Source: Lachnospiraceae bacterium
Lineage (GTDB): Bacteria > Bacillota > Clostridia > Lachnospirales > Lachnospiraceae
Reading direction: 5' to 3'
DNA length: 8,824 bases
Assembly: GCA_017412265.1 (NCBI GenBank)
Contig: JAFPYK010000196.1
Coordinates: forward strand, 1 to 8,824
In this document: positions 1-5,717 of the stretch, piece after piece
Position numbering within the stretch: position 1 is the stretch's first letter
Layout of the letters: every line of letters begins with the position of its first letter
The notes under the pieces: generated by a model
The model's input: only the letters and a program-made list of their open reading frames with translations
What the model was told of the DNA's origin: nothing
The model's database searches: none
Position numbers and translations under genes: made by a program

Positions 1-1
1 C

Positions 2-2065
2 GGGATCCGGACCTACCCCGAGAGCTCGAGCTTCGTGCGCTACGAGGGCTTCTTAAAGGAAGACTACTGGGAGGGCGAAGGCTTCGTGCAGTACCGTGAC
101 GGCGCCTCCTACCGGGGGACCTTCGTGCACGGGAACAAGGAGGGAAGCGGCGTCTACACCTACCCGGAGAAGAGCCGGTATGACCGGTACGAAGGCGCAT
201 TTGCCAACAATGGCAGGGAAGGTGAAGGGACCCTTTTCTACAAGAACGGCAAGACGCTCGCGGGAACCTTCCATGAGGATAAGTTCGCGGATGGCTGCGG
301 TTATGAGGCGTACAAGGACGGTGCCTGGTACGAAGGAGAGATCGCCGGCGGGCTCCGGGAAGGCCGCGGCAGGATGGTATACAAGAGCGGGGACGTCTAC
401 GAGGGCGAATTTGCCGGCGGAGACCTGTCCGGCCGGGGGAAATACACATGCGCCGGCGGGGCCTGGTACGAGGGTGAATTCGCGAAGAACAAGTATCACG
501 GACACGGTGTCATGCACTACGCGGAGAAGGACTCGAAGAACCGGATTCTCTATGAAGGAGAGTGGGAGCAGAACGAGCGAAGCGGTGAAGGATTTGAGCT
601 GGTAAGATACGGCAGCAAGGGGGTCATCCGGCACGAGGGCACCTGGGCGAAGGGAAAGCGCTGCGGTTTCGGCCGGGACCTGATGGCCGCGGAGTTTAAC
701 GGTACGGAAAATGAGCCTCCGAGGCTGTTCTATGAGGGAGACTTCAGGAATGACCTGCGGGACGGCCGGGGCGTCTCCTACGAGTCCGGGCGGAGATTCG
801 AGGGCGAGTTTTCCAAGGGTTATATGGCGGAAGGCACCTTGATCTATGACAACGGACAGACCTGGAAGGGGACCTTCAAGACCGGGGTGTACAATAACCG
901 GATCTGCGACGGGTACGGCTACCAGCCGAAGCCGGCGCTTCGCGGGGAGAAGTTCGCGGGGCTCGGCTACAGCGGAGAGTGGTACTATATCGGCGAGTGG
1001 AAGGACGGCCTGATGGACGGAGCGGGGACGCTCTACTATGACAACGGCAAATGTCTCTCCGGGCAGTTCGAGAAGGGCGCGGTCCGGGAGGGCAGCGGCT
1101 ATCTTCCGGTGAAGCTTAAGGGCAAGAAGCCGGGAGCCTACGTCATCCAGACCTACGAGGGCGAGCTGGCCGGCGGTCTCTACGAGGGCGAGGGGAAGCT
1201 CACGCTCTCGGACGGACGCGTGCTGACCGGACAATTCCATGAGGGAAATGTGCACGGGAAGGCCCGCATGGACTTTACCGACGGTACGTACTTCGACGGT
1301 ACATTTGTAAACGGCCAGGCCTGCGGCACGGCGATTATGACGATGGCCAACGGCGATGTCTATCAGGGAGAATTCTCGGAAGGCAAGCGCAGCGGCCGGG
1401 GCGTGCTGACACGGAAGAACGGCTATATCTACGAGGGGGAGTTTGTAAACGGTGCCTTCGTGAGCGGCGAGATCCGCGGGATCGAACGTGACGGAGGCGG
1501 CCGGGTGCTCGTGGAGGGAGATTCTGTGATCAACCCCGCGCAGTGGAAGAGCGTCGGCATCGAGGACCTTCGCCTCGTGAAGAACGCCGTGACCGGCGCG
1601 GAGGAGGTCATCTGCTCCTACACGGGCGGCATCAGTGTCTACCTGCACGGATCGCTGCAGAAGGTCGGCTCCTCGCGGACCCAGGGAGTGCTGCGGACCG
1701 CCGGAGGGCTGGTCTATGAGGGCGGATTCGTGAGCATCATCGCATTTGACGGAAAGGGCACGTTGTATTTCCCGACCGGCGAGAGATACGAAGGGAGCTG
1801 GAAGTTCACGGAGGCCGTCGGCAAAGGAACGATGACCTACGCGGACGGGACGGTCCGCAAGGGCGCGGCGGACAGCGGGCTCTGGAAGTACGAGAGCGGC
1901 AATTCCTTCGACGGCGTCTGGATCGGAGAGGACGCGCTCTGCGGTTGGGGGATCTTCGCGTACAAGGACGGGGAGTCGGAGGAAGGAATCTTCCTGGACG
2001 GCACCCTGGTGCAGCCGATGGAGATCCCGCCCATGCTGCTGCACAAGGGGGATAATAACCCCTAA
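2..2065 (+). CDS. MORN-repeat protein, 5' end cut by the window
   Basis: The reading frame is already open at position 2 and repeat sequence continues upstream of the first possible start (GTG at 35), so the true start is probably outside the window. Counting from the GTG, at least 676 residues are visible. Nearly all of it is tandem MORN units of about 23 residues, with the pattern Y-E-G-E-F, then G near positions 8 and 12-14, then an aromatic, D/N-G. I count about two dozen copies. Two stretches depart from the pattern: residues 285-315, and about 481-558, a linker of nearly 80 residues without clear repeats. No enzymatic domain, membrane segment or cell-wall anchor is visible; the C-terminus ends in a short proline-containing tail. 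MORN repeats form elongated beta-hairpin arrays, known in eukaryotes for lipid- or membrane-associated and scaffolding roles. In bacteria the function is mostly unknown. It converges on the neighbouring minus-strand gene and shares its terminator. The family call is firm; the function is not known. Confidence 0.88.
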   Translation, partial: GIRTYPESSSFVRYEGFLKEDYWEGEGFVQYRDGASYRGTFVHGNKEGSGVYTYPEKSRYDRYEGAFANNGREGEGTLFYKNGKTLAGTFHEDKFADGCGYEAYKDGAWYEGEIAGGLREGRGRMVYKSGDVYEGEFAGGDLSGRGKYTCAGGAWYEGEFAKNKYHGHGVMHYAEKDSKNRILYEGEWEQNERSGEGFELVRYGSKGVIRHEGTWAKGKRCGFGRDLMAAEFNGTENEPPRLFYEGDFRNDLRDGRGVSYESGRRFEGEFSKGYMAEGTLIYDNGQTWKGTFKTGVYNNRICDGYGYQPKPALRGEKFAGLGYSGEWYYIGEWKDGLMDGAGTLYYDNGKCLSGQFEKGAVREGSGYLPVKLKGKKPGAYVIQTYEGELAGGLYEGEGKLTLSDGRVLTGQFHEGNVHGKARMDFTDGTYFDGTFVNGQACGTAIMTMANGDVYQGEFSEGKRSGRGVLTRKNGYIYEGEFVNGAFVSGEIRGIERDGGGRVLVEGDSVINPAQWKSVGIEDLRLVKNAVTGAEEVICSYTGGISVYLHGSLQKVGSSRTQGVLRTAGGLVYEGGFVSIIAFDGKGTLYFPTGERYEGSWKFTEAVGKGTMTYADGTVRKGAADSGLWKYESGNSFDGVWIGEDALCGWGIFAYKDGESEEGIFLDGTLVQPMEIPPMLLHKGDNNP

Positions 2066-2120
2066 CATGAAAAGAAGCATTGGCTTTCACCCGCGTGGAA
2101 GCCAATGCTTTTGTTCATGT
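2065..2120. terminator. Bidirectional Rho-independent terminator between convergent genes
   Basis: A long near-perfect inverted repeat fills the gap between the MORN gene and the DUF402 gene. The core arms are AAGCATTGGCTT (2075-2086) and AAGCCAATGCTT (2099-2110). They extend inward by four pairs (one G-T) to a CCGC loop at 2091-2094. Outward, after a short imperfect step, they continue as ACATGAA (2065-2071) with TTCATGT (2114-2120). On the plus strand the core is followed by TTTTG. On the minus strand it is followed by CTTTTC, so it can end transcripts from both sides. It begins at the last base of the MORN stop codon and ends 12 bases from the DUF402 stop codon. Confidence 0.88.
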
Positions 2121-2132
2121 TCGGGAAATGAG

Positions 2133-2609
2133 TCACTCGAAGGTCTCGAGGAAGCGCTGCAGGGGGGCCAGCTCGCCTCTGCGGATGGTGCGAAGCAGGG
2201 CGTCCGCGCGGCGCAGGGCCTTGACGGCGTAGTCCTCGGGAATCAGGTGCCGGTCGATCGCGTCTCCCAGCTCGTCGAGGTCCAAGAGCTTGACGTCGCC
2301 GTCGGGATAGATGACGACGTCCAGGAGCAGGTCGTGGAAGATGACGGAATTCTCTTCTTCGCGGACCTCCGGTTCGATGATGTCGATGTACCAGTAGACC
2401 AGATGGCCGTCGCGGTGGAACATCTTGCTGATCTTCCAGCCTTCCTCCATACAGTAGAGGGAGAGTCCGCGGGCGATGTCCGCGCGGGGCCGGATGGTGG
2501 TCCAGCCGGTGACGATGCGGCCCGGCTCGTACAGGAAGACGGTGTCGTCCTTAAGGCAATTGGTCTGGTTCGGTATATAACGCCTGCGGTAGAGATCCGG
2601 ATGCTGCAT
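2133..2609 (-). CDS. DUF402 domain protein (putative nucleotide phosphatase family)
   Basis: This is a 158-residue soluble protein matching the DUF402 family, which includes the nucleoside tri/diphosphatase of staphylococci and the fosfomycin-pathway protein FomD. Family members bind divalent metal through a cluster of acidic residues. Visible here are Y-x-D-I around residues 74-77, H-D-L-L-L-D-V at 92-98 and L-D-L-D-E-L at 109-114. Candidate ligands are Asp76, Asp93, Asp97, Asp110, Asp112 and Glu113. The Trp/Tyr-rich stretch at 72-76 is also typical. Length is normal for a single-domain member. The ATG at 2607-2609 is preceded by a strong AGGAGGTG ribosome site with five to six bases of spacing, which fixes the start. 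It has its own promoter, faces away from the ATP synthase operon and ends at the shared terminator, so it is probably monocistronic. Nucleotide hydrolysis is inferred from relatives; the true substrate is unknown. Confidence 0.82.
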   Translation of the reverse strand: MQHPDLYRRRYIPNQTNCLKDDTVFLYEPGRIVTGWTTIRPRADIARGLSLYCMEEGWKISKMFHRDGHLVYWYIDIIEPEVREEENSVIFHDLLLDVVIYPDGDVKLLDLDELGDAIDRHLIPEDYAVKALRRADALLRTIRRGELAPLQRFLETFE

Positions 2610-2658
2610 CTGGACACCTCCTGATATGGATGATCATGCAAACTTCTATGATTTGTCT

Positions 2659-2687
2659 ATTATATCAAATATCTTCAGGAAAGTGAA
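2659..2687 (-). promoter_or_regulatory. Promoter of the DUF402 gene
   Basis: On the minus strand, TTCACT (2682-2687) and a perfect TATAAT (2659-2664) are separated by 17 bases. The -10 is preceded by TGA, giving an extended -10 element. Transcription would start near 2652, leaving a leader of about 43 bases before the ATG. The -35 matches the sigma-A consensus at four of six positions. Confidence 0.72.
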
Positions 2688-2705
2688 CCGGCGCGGCGGA
2701 ATTCT

Positions 2706-2778
2706 TTGGACATTTTGTCAGGATTGTCCAAGGGGGTAGAGATTTGGATTTGTTTGCGAAAACGTGGACTTTTTGGCA
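2706..2778. repeat. Direct and inverted repeats in the divergent promoter region
   Basis: Two copies of a 14-base element, TGGACATTTTGTCA (2707-2720) and TGGACTTTTTGGCA (2765-2778), match at 12 positions and start 58 bases apart. The second contains the -35 hexamer of the ATP synthase promoter. The first is also one arm of an inverted repeat, TTGGACA (2706-2712) with TGTCCAA (2725-2731), with 12 bases between. This could be an operator or a remnant of promoter duplication; no -10 hexamer follows the upstream copy at the right distance. Function is unproven. Confidence 0.35.
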
Positions 2779-2793
2779 AAATACTGATATAAT
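2765..2793 (+). promoter_or_regulatory. Promoter of the ATP synthase operon
   Basis: TGGACT (2765-2770) and a perfect TATAAT (2788-2793) lie 17 bases apart, with TGA directly before the -10 (extended -10). Predicted transcription start is near 2800, giving a leader of about 62 bases before atpZ. No other convincing sigma-A promoter was seen inside the operon, so this is probably the main promoter for all nine genes. Confidence 0.8.
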
Positions 2794-2834
2794 CTAATGT
2801 GGCTTTGCATGTATAGACTGAGAACAGAAGCGGT

Positions 2835-2850
2835 GCCCGCATCCGCGGGC
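2835..2850 (+). promoter_or_regulatory. Leader hairpin abutting the atpZ ribosome binding site
   Basis: GCCCGC (2835-2840) and GCGGGC (2845-2850) pair perfectly around the four-base loop ATCC. The stem ends one base before the GGAGGAA ribosome site (2852-2858) of atpZ. There is no U-run after it, so it is not an intrinsic terminator. It may limit ribosome access to the first gene or protect the 5' end of the message. The structure is seen; the role is inferred. Confidence 0.5.
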
Positions 2851-2861
2851 GGGAGGAAGCC

Positions 2862-3101
2862 ATGAAGAAGAAGGATCGGGAGATACTCCGGACATGGACG
2901 CTGGTCCTGCAGATCGGTATCTCGATGATGGTTCCGGTGTTTGTGGGGTTCTTCCTGGGCAAGTGGCTGGATGAGCGGCTCGGGACGGGATTCCTGATGC
3001 CGGTTTTCCTGGGACTGGGAATGCTTGCCGCGTTCCGGAATACGTATCTGCTGCTGAAGGGATATCTGGCGCAGATCCGCAAGGAGGATGAAGGGAAATG
3101 A
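2862..3101 (+). CDS. atpZ: AtpZ/AtpI-type small membrane protein of the ATP synthase operon
   Basis: This 79-residue protein has two predicted membrane helices, about residues 12-32 and 42-62. They are joined by a short loop holding the family's G-K-W-L-D motif (33-37), followed by a G-T-G turn. Both ends are strongly charged, as expected for cytoplasmic termini. It matches the AtpZ/AtpI family (putative F0F1-ATPase subunit), which lies first in many Firmicutes atp operons. In alkaliphilic bacilli its members act with AtpI in c-ring assembly or divalent cation handling. The ATG at 2862 follows a GGGAGGAA ribosome site. The stop overlaps the next start as ATGA, which suggests translational coupling with atpI. 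Some databases name such proteins AtpI, so the symbol is tentative while the family is clear. Confidence 0.85.
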   Translation: MKKKDREILRTWTLVLQIGISMMVPVFVGFFLGKWLDERLGTGFLMPVFLGLGMLAAFRNTYLLLKGYLAQIRKEDEGK

Positions 3102-3490
3102 GCCCGGAGAAGAGAACACTCTGCGGGATGTTCGCGGGCATCGGCGCGCTGCTTGCGCTGGGGCTTGTCGGCTGCCTTTTCTTCCTGCCGGCTTCGCTGC
3201 CGGTGATGGGAGGCCTGGCCTTCGGGTCGGCGGCTGCCGCGGGACTGGCCTGGCACATGTACCGGACCCTGGACGTGACCCTGTCGCTCCCCGAGAAGAG
3301 CGCGGTCTCCTACGCGAGGAAGCAAAGCCTTATCCGAATGTTTATCATGCTGGCGGTGCTGGCGGTCTCCGCCCGGTTCGGCGCTTACCTGAACCTGGCC
3401 GGGACATTTGCGGGGCTGTTCTTCTTGAAGATCTCCGCATACCTGCAGCCGTTCGTTGATAAATGGATCTTTCCAAGGGAAGGAAGGTGA
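3098..3490 (+). CDS. atpI: ATP synthase subunit I
   Basis: The 130-residue product has four hydrophobic segments, near residues 8-30, 34-55, 79-97 and 99-120, separated by short basic or charged loops. Together with its place between atpZ and atpB, this fits the ATP synthase I chain family. The protein is not part of the finished enzyme; relatives help assemble the c-ring in the membrane. Sequence conservation in the family is low, so the call leans on topology and position. The start ATG at 3098 overlaps the atpZ stop, with an AGGAGG-like site about ten bases upstream inside atpZ. A competing overlapping frame from 3088 codes for an Arg/Gly-rich peptide without membrane segments and is dismissed. 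The gene ends four bases before the atpB GTG. Confidence 0.83.
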   Translation: MSPEKRTLCGMFAGIGALLALGLVGCLFFLPASLPVMGGLAFGSAAAAGLAWHMYRTLDVTLSLPEKSAVSYARKQSLIRMFIMLAVLAVSARFGAYLNLAGTFAGLFFLKISAYLQPFVDKWIFPREGR

Positions 3491-3497
3491 GAATGTG
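3482..3497 (+). promoter_or_regulatory. Ribosome site deciding the GTG start of atpB
   Basis: GGAAGGTGA (3482-3490) lies just upstream of GTG 3495 and overlaps the atpI stop codon. This placement supports GTG over the in-frame TTG at 3456 and makes coupling to atpI translation likely. Confidence 0.65.
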
Positions 3498-4211
3498 AAT
3501 TCCGGTGTGGAACTTGATATCGGTGTAAAAGGGTATCTGGAATATCATCTGTTCGGCCAGACACTCTATATCACGACCACACACATCTGCGTCCTGATCG
3601 TGATGCTGGCACTGACGGTGTTCGGCATCTGCGCGAACCGCGCGATCAAGAAGGCGGATCCTTACAAGGCCCCCGGGGCATTTGTCTGTTTCATTGAGAT
3701 CATCGTCGGCCTCCTGGACGGGATGGCCATCGACGGCCTGGGCAAGAAGCACGGCCCGAATTTTGCCAACTATACGGGCACGCTCTTCATGTTCATCCTG
3801 CTGTCGAATATCTCCGGCCTGTTCGGCCTGAGGCCTCCGACGGCGGACTACGGCGTGACGCTGGCGCTTGGTATGATTACCTTTCTTCTGATCCACTACA
3901 ACGGATTCAAGTATCAGAAGTTCGGGCATATCACCGGGCTGTTCAAGCCGATTCCGATCCTCTTCCCGATCAACCTGGTCGGTGAGATCGCGAACCCGCT
4001 GTCCATCTCGCTCCGTCTCTTCGGCAACGTGCTCTCGGGCACCGTCATGATGGCGGTGGTCTACACGCTGATCCCGAAGTTCCTGCTGATCGCATGGCCG
4101 GGCGTGCTGCACATCTACTTCGATGTGTTCTCCGGCGCGATTCAGACGTATGTCTTCGTCATGCTTTCGATGGTCTATATCTCGGACGCGTTCGACGGGG
4201 AGGAAGAGTGA
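3495..4211 (+). CDS. atpB: F-type ATP synthase subunit a
   Basis: Subunit a forms the ion half-channels of the Fo motor and faces the c-ring. Numbered from the GTG at 3495, the protein has 238 residues and about five or six membrane helices. The hallmark is S-L-R-L-F-G-N at 172-178, where Arg174 corresponds to the essential arginine (Arg210 in E. coli). Asn167-Pro168 precedes it, and Gln217 in the last helix (G-A-I-Q-T-Y) matches the conserved E. coli Gln252. P-T-A-D-Y (115-119) is another family motif. I chose GTG 3495 because GGAAGGTGA sits five to seven bases before it. The frame also extends to a TTG at 3456, but that lies deep inside atpI with no suitable ribosome site. A 69-base gap with a hairpin follows before atpE. 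Confidence 0.95.
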   Translation: MNSGVELDIGVKGYLEYHLFGQTLYITTTHICVLIVMLALTVFGICANRAIKKADPYKAPGAFVCFIEIIVGLLDGMAIDGLGKKHGPNFANYTGTLFMFILLSNISGLFGLRPPTADYGVTLALGMITFLLIHYNGFKYQKFGHITGLFKPIPILFPINLVGEIANPLSISLRLFGNVLSGTVMMAVVYTLIPKFLLIAWPGVLHIYFDVFSGAIQTYVFVMLSMVYISDAFDGEEE

Positions 4212-4231
4212 CGTCCCCCGGGCGCGCTCTT
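4204..4231 (+). promoter_or_regulatory. Hairpin at the atpB/atpE junction
   Basis: AAGAGTG (4204-4210) pairs with CGCTCTT (4225-4231). After one bulged A (4211), CGTCC (4212-4216) pairs with GGGCG (4220-4224) around a CCC loop. This gives about 12 pairs, two of them G-U. It covers the atpB stop codon. No run of U follows, so it is unlikely to end transcription efficiently. A role in RNA processing or in stabilising the 5' end of an atpE-containing fragment is plausible but inferred. Confidence 0.5.
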
Positions 4232-4239
4232 ATGTGTAT

Positions 4240-4280
4240 CTGGTTACCAATATGATTATATAAATAAAGGAGACGTTATC
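4240..4280 (+). promoter_or_regulatory. AT-rich translation leader of atpE
   Basis: Between the junction hairpin and the atpE start the sequence turns markedly AT-rich (4251-4268 is nearly all A and T) within an otherwise GC-rich operon. It ends in a strong AAAGGAGA site (4266-4273), seven bases before the ATG. An unstructured A/U-rich leader is known to boost atpE translation in E. coli to meet the many-copy demand for subunit c; the same role is inferred here. Confidence 0.5.
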
Positions 4281-4547
4281 ATGAATAACATTTCGAGTGA
4301 AGCTTTTGTATTGGGAATGTCTGCTCTGGGCGCCGGTATCGCCATGATCGCGGGCCTCGGCCCCGGTATCGGCCAGGGTATTGCCGCCGGACAGGGCGCT
4401 GCCGCTGTGGGACGCAACCCGGGCGCGAGAGGCGAAGTGATGCCTACCATGCTTCTGGGCCAGGCAGTTGCTGAGACCACCGGTCTGTACAGCTTCGCCA
4501 TTGCCATCATCCTGATCTTCGCGAACCCGCTGGTCAAGATGTTATAA
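4281..4547 (+). CDS. atpE: F-type ATP synthase subunit c, sodium-type
   Basis: This 88-residue, two-helix hairpin protein (helices about 8-42 and 53-82) forms the rotating c-ring. The first helix carries the G-x-G-x-G-x-G-x-G packing motif at 25-33. The connecting loop has the conserved R-N-P (45-47; usually R-N/Q-P), which contacts gamma and epsilon. The ion-binding carboxylate is Glu65. Around it are Gln32, Val63, Thr66, Thr67 and Tyr70. These match in position the Na+ ligands of the Ilyobacter tartaricus ring (Gln32, Glu65, Ser66, Tyr70 and the backbone at 63), with Thr in place of Ser66. Proton-type rings usually lack the Gln and the Ser/Thr, so Na+ coupling is predicted. No leader peptide is seen. 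The ATG follows AAAGGAGA. Family is certain; ion specificity is a strong inference. Confidence 0.97.
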   Translation: MNNISSEAFVLGMSALGAGIAMIAGLGPGIGQGIAAGQGAAAVGRNPGARGEVMPTMLLGQAVAETTGLYSFAIAIILIFANPLVKML

Positions 4548-4582
4548 TCTGCCTCTCGGACGGAGGTTAAGACAATCCACAT

Positions 4583-4601
4583 AGGAGGAGAGGTAACAGT
4601 G
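4583..4601 (+). promoter_or_regulatory. Ribosome site deciding the GTG start of atpF
   Basis: AGGAGGAGAGG (4583-4593) ends five bases before GTG 4599. The in-frame ATG at 4635 has no comparable site, so GTG is the better start even though it adds a 12-residue N-terminal tail. Confidence 0.65.
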
Positions 4602-5153
4602 AAAGAGCTGATTGCATATTCAGGCGTATTTCTGATGGAGAACCGTGTCTTCGGCCTGGATCTTCAGCTGGTCATGGACGCAGTCATCACGATGCTTGCG
4701 GTGTTCGCGATGTTCGTACTGCTCTCTTATCTGCTCTTTAACCCGGCGAGGGAGTTTCTGAGGAAACGCCAGGCCAAGATCCAGGAGGATCTGGATAACG
4801 CCGAGAAGGAGAGGGCGGAAGGCGAGGCCTTCAAGGCCGAGTACGATAAGAAGCTTGCGGCGGCGGACGAGGAGGCGGAGGTCATCTTAAGCGAGTCCCG
4901 TCAGAAGGCCCTCAAGCATCAGGATGAGGTGATTGCTTCTGCGAAGGAAGAGGCCGGACGCATCATGGCCCGCGCGGCGCAGGAAGCCGAGCTGGAGAAG
5001 AGCAAGGTGCGCGACCAGGTGAAGCAGGAGATGATCACGGTGGCCGCGGCGATGGCCGGTAAGTTTGTCGCTTCGGAGATGGATCCCGCGAAGCAGGATG
5101 CGCTGATCGAGGAGACATTAAAAGAGATGGGGGATGAGACATGGCAAAGCTGA
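4599..5153 (+). CDS. atpF: F-type ATP synthase subunit b
   Basis: Subunit b is the peripheral stalk that holds F1 still against the rotating ring. The 184-residue product has one membrane helix at about residues 23-47, after a short external N-terminus. It is followed by N-P-A-R-E-F-L-R-K-R (48-57), the usual P...L..R boundary motif. The rest, up to about 155, is a long highly charged helix rich in Glu, Lys and Ala that fits the dimeric coiled coil. The C-terminal segment (A-A-A-M-A-G-K-F, then an acidic tail) is the delta-binding part. Only one b gene is seen before atpH, so a b2 homodimer is expected. The end overlaps the atpH start by 13 bases, suggesting coupled translation. Confidence 0.94.
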   Translation: MKELIAYSGVFLMENRVFGLDLQLVMDAVITMLAVFAMFVLLSYLLFNPAREFLRKRQAKIQEDLDNAEKERAEGEAFKAEYDKKLAAADEEAEVILSESRQKALKHQDEVIASAKEEAGRIMARAAQEAELEKSKVRDQVKQEMITVAAAMAGKFVASEMDPAKQDALIEETLKEMGDETWQS

Positions 5154-5686
5154 TCGCCAAGACGTACGGTGACGCGCTGTACGAGACAGCCATGGAGAAA
5201 CAGACCCTGGATCAGCTGGCGGACGAAACTGCATTTGCCCGTGACAGCTTTGCGCAGAACCCGGATTTCATGCGTCTGCTGACGCACCCGCAGATCGATA
5301 AGGATCAGAAGATCGCCTGTGTGAAGGAGGTTTTCGGCGGGAGGGTCAGCGATGACCTGGTCGGGCTGATCTGCGTGGCGGTGGAAAAGGACCGCCAGAA
5401 GGAACTGCCGGAGATCTTCACGTATTTCCTGGACCGTGCCAGGGAGGAGAAGGGGATCGGCCGCGCGAAGGTGATCTCTGCCGTCCCGCTCAGGGAGGAG
5501 CAGAAGAAGGCCGTGCTTGACAAACTCGTCGCGACGACGCCTTACCGTACATTTGAGATGGACTATGAGGTGGATCCGTCGCTGATCGGGGGAATGATCA
5601 TCCGCATCGGCGACCGCGTGGCGGACAGCAGTATCCGCACACAGCTTGCGAATCTCGCAAGAGAGCTTCAGAGCGTGAAGCTGTAA
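5141..5686 (+). CDS. atpH: F-type ATP synthase subunit delta
   Basis: Delta caps F1 and links alpha to the b stalk. The 181-residue soluble protein begins with A-K-x-Y-G-D-A-L-Y (6-14 region), the family's typical first helix, within a helical N-terminal domain of about 105 residues. The C-terminal part has the conserved V-D-P-S-L-I-G-G-M-I-I-R-I-G-D-R-V-A-D-S-S near 145-165, followed by a final helix with L-A-R-E-L. Length is normal (about 175-185). The ATG at 5141 lies inside atpF and follows a G-rich site (GGGGGATGAG). No second candidate start is better placed. A 31-base gap separates it from atpA. Confidence 0.94.
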   Translation: MAKLIAKTYGDALYETAMEKQTLDQLADETAFARDSFAQNPDFMRLLTHPQIDKDQKIACVKEVFGGRVSDDLVGLICVAVEKDRQKELPEIFTYFLDRAREEKGIGRAKVISAVPLREEQKKAVLDKLVATTPYRTFEMDYEVDPSLIGGMIIRIGDRVADSSIRTQLANLARELQSVKL

Positions 5687-5717
5687 GAATGGAAATGTAA
5701 GAAAGAGGTGCACTATC

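Noticed and set aside
53..2080. A 675-residue open frame on the minus strand opposite nearly the entire MORN gene
   Set aside because: The sense frame is a clear MORN array. The antisense frame stays open because the GC-rich repeat codons rarely give antisense stops. It shows no recognisable family, and its end would run through the terminator.
2067..2624. A 185-residue plus-strand frame opposite the DUF402 gene
   Set aside because: The minus-strand DUF402 protein has family motifs, a strong ribosome site and a promoter. The plus-strand frame begins inside the terminator stem and has none of these.
3088..3459. A 123-residue frame overlapping atpI
   Set aside because: It encodes an Arg/Gly-rich peptide without membrane segments. 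The frame from 3098 gives the expected four-helix subunit I coupled to atpZ.
3456..3494. Earlier TTG start for atpB, adding 13 residues
   Set aside because: It lies within atpI with no ribosome site at the right distance, whereas GTG 3495 has GGAAGGTGA just upstream.
3345..4112. A 255-residue minus-strand frame opposite atpI and atpB
   Set aside because: It is the antisense shadow of subunit a, which is identified with certainty, and is rich in His, Arg, Gln and Asp without family features.
4234..4264. Possible internal promoter before atpE (TATATA/TATAAA)
   Set aside because: No acceptable -35 lies at 16-18 bases, and the start point would fall within or beside the ribosome site. The AT-rich stretch is better explained as a translation leader.
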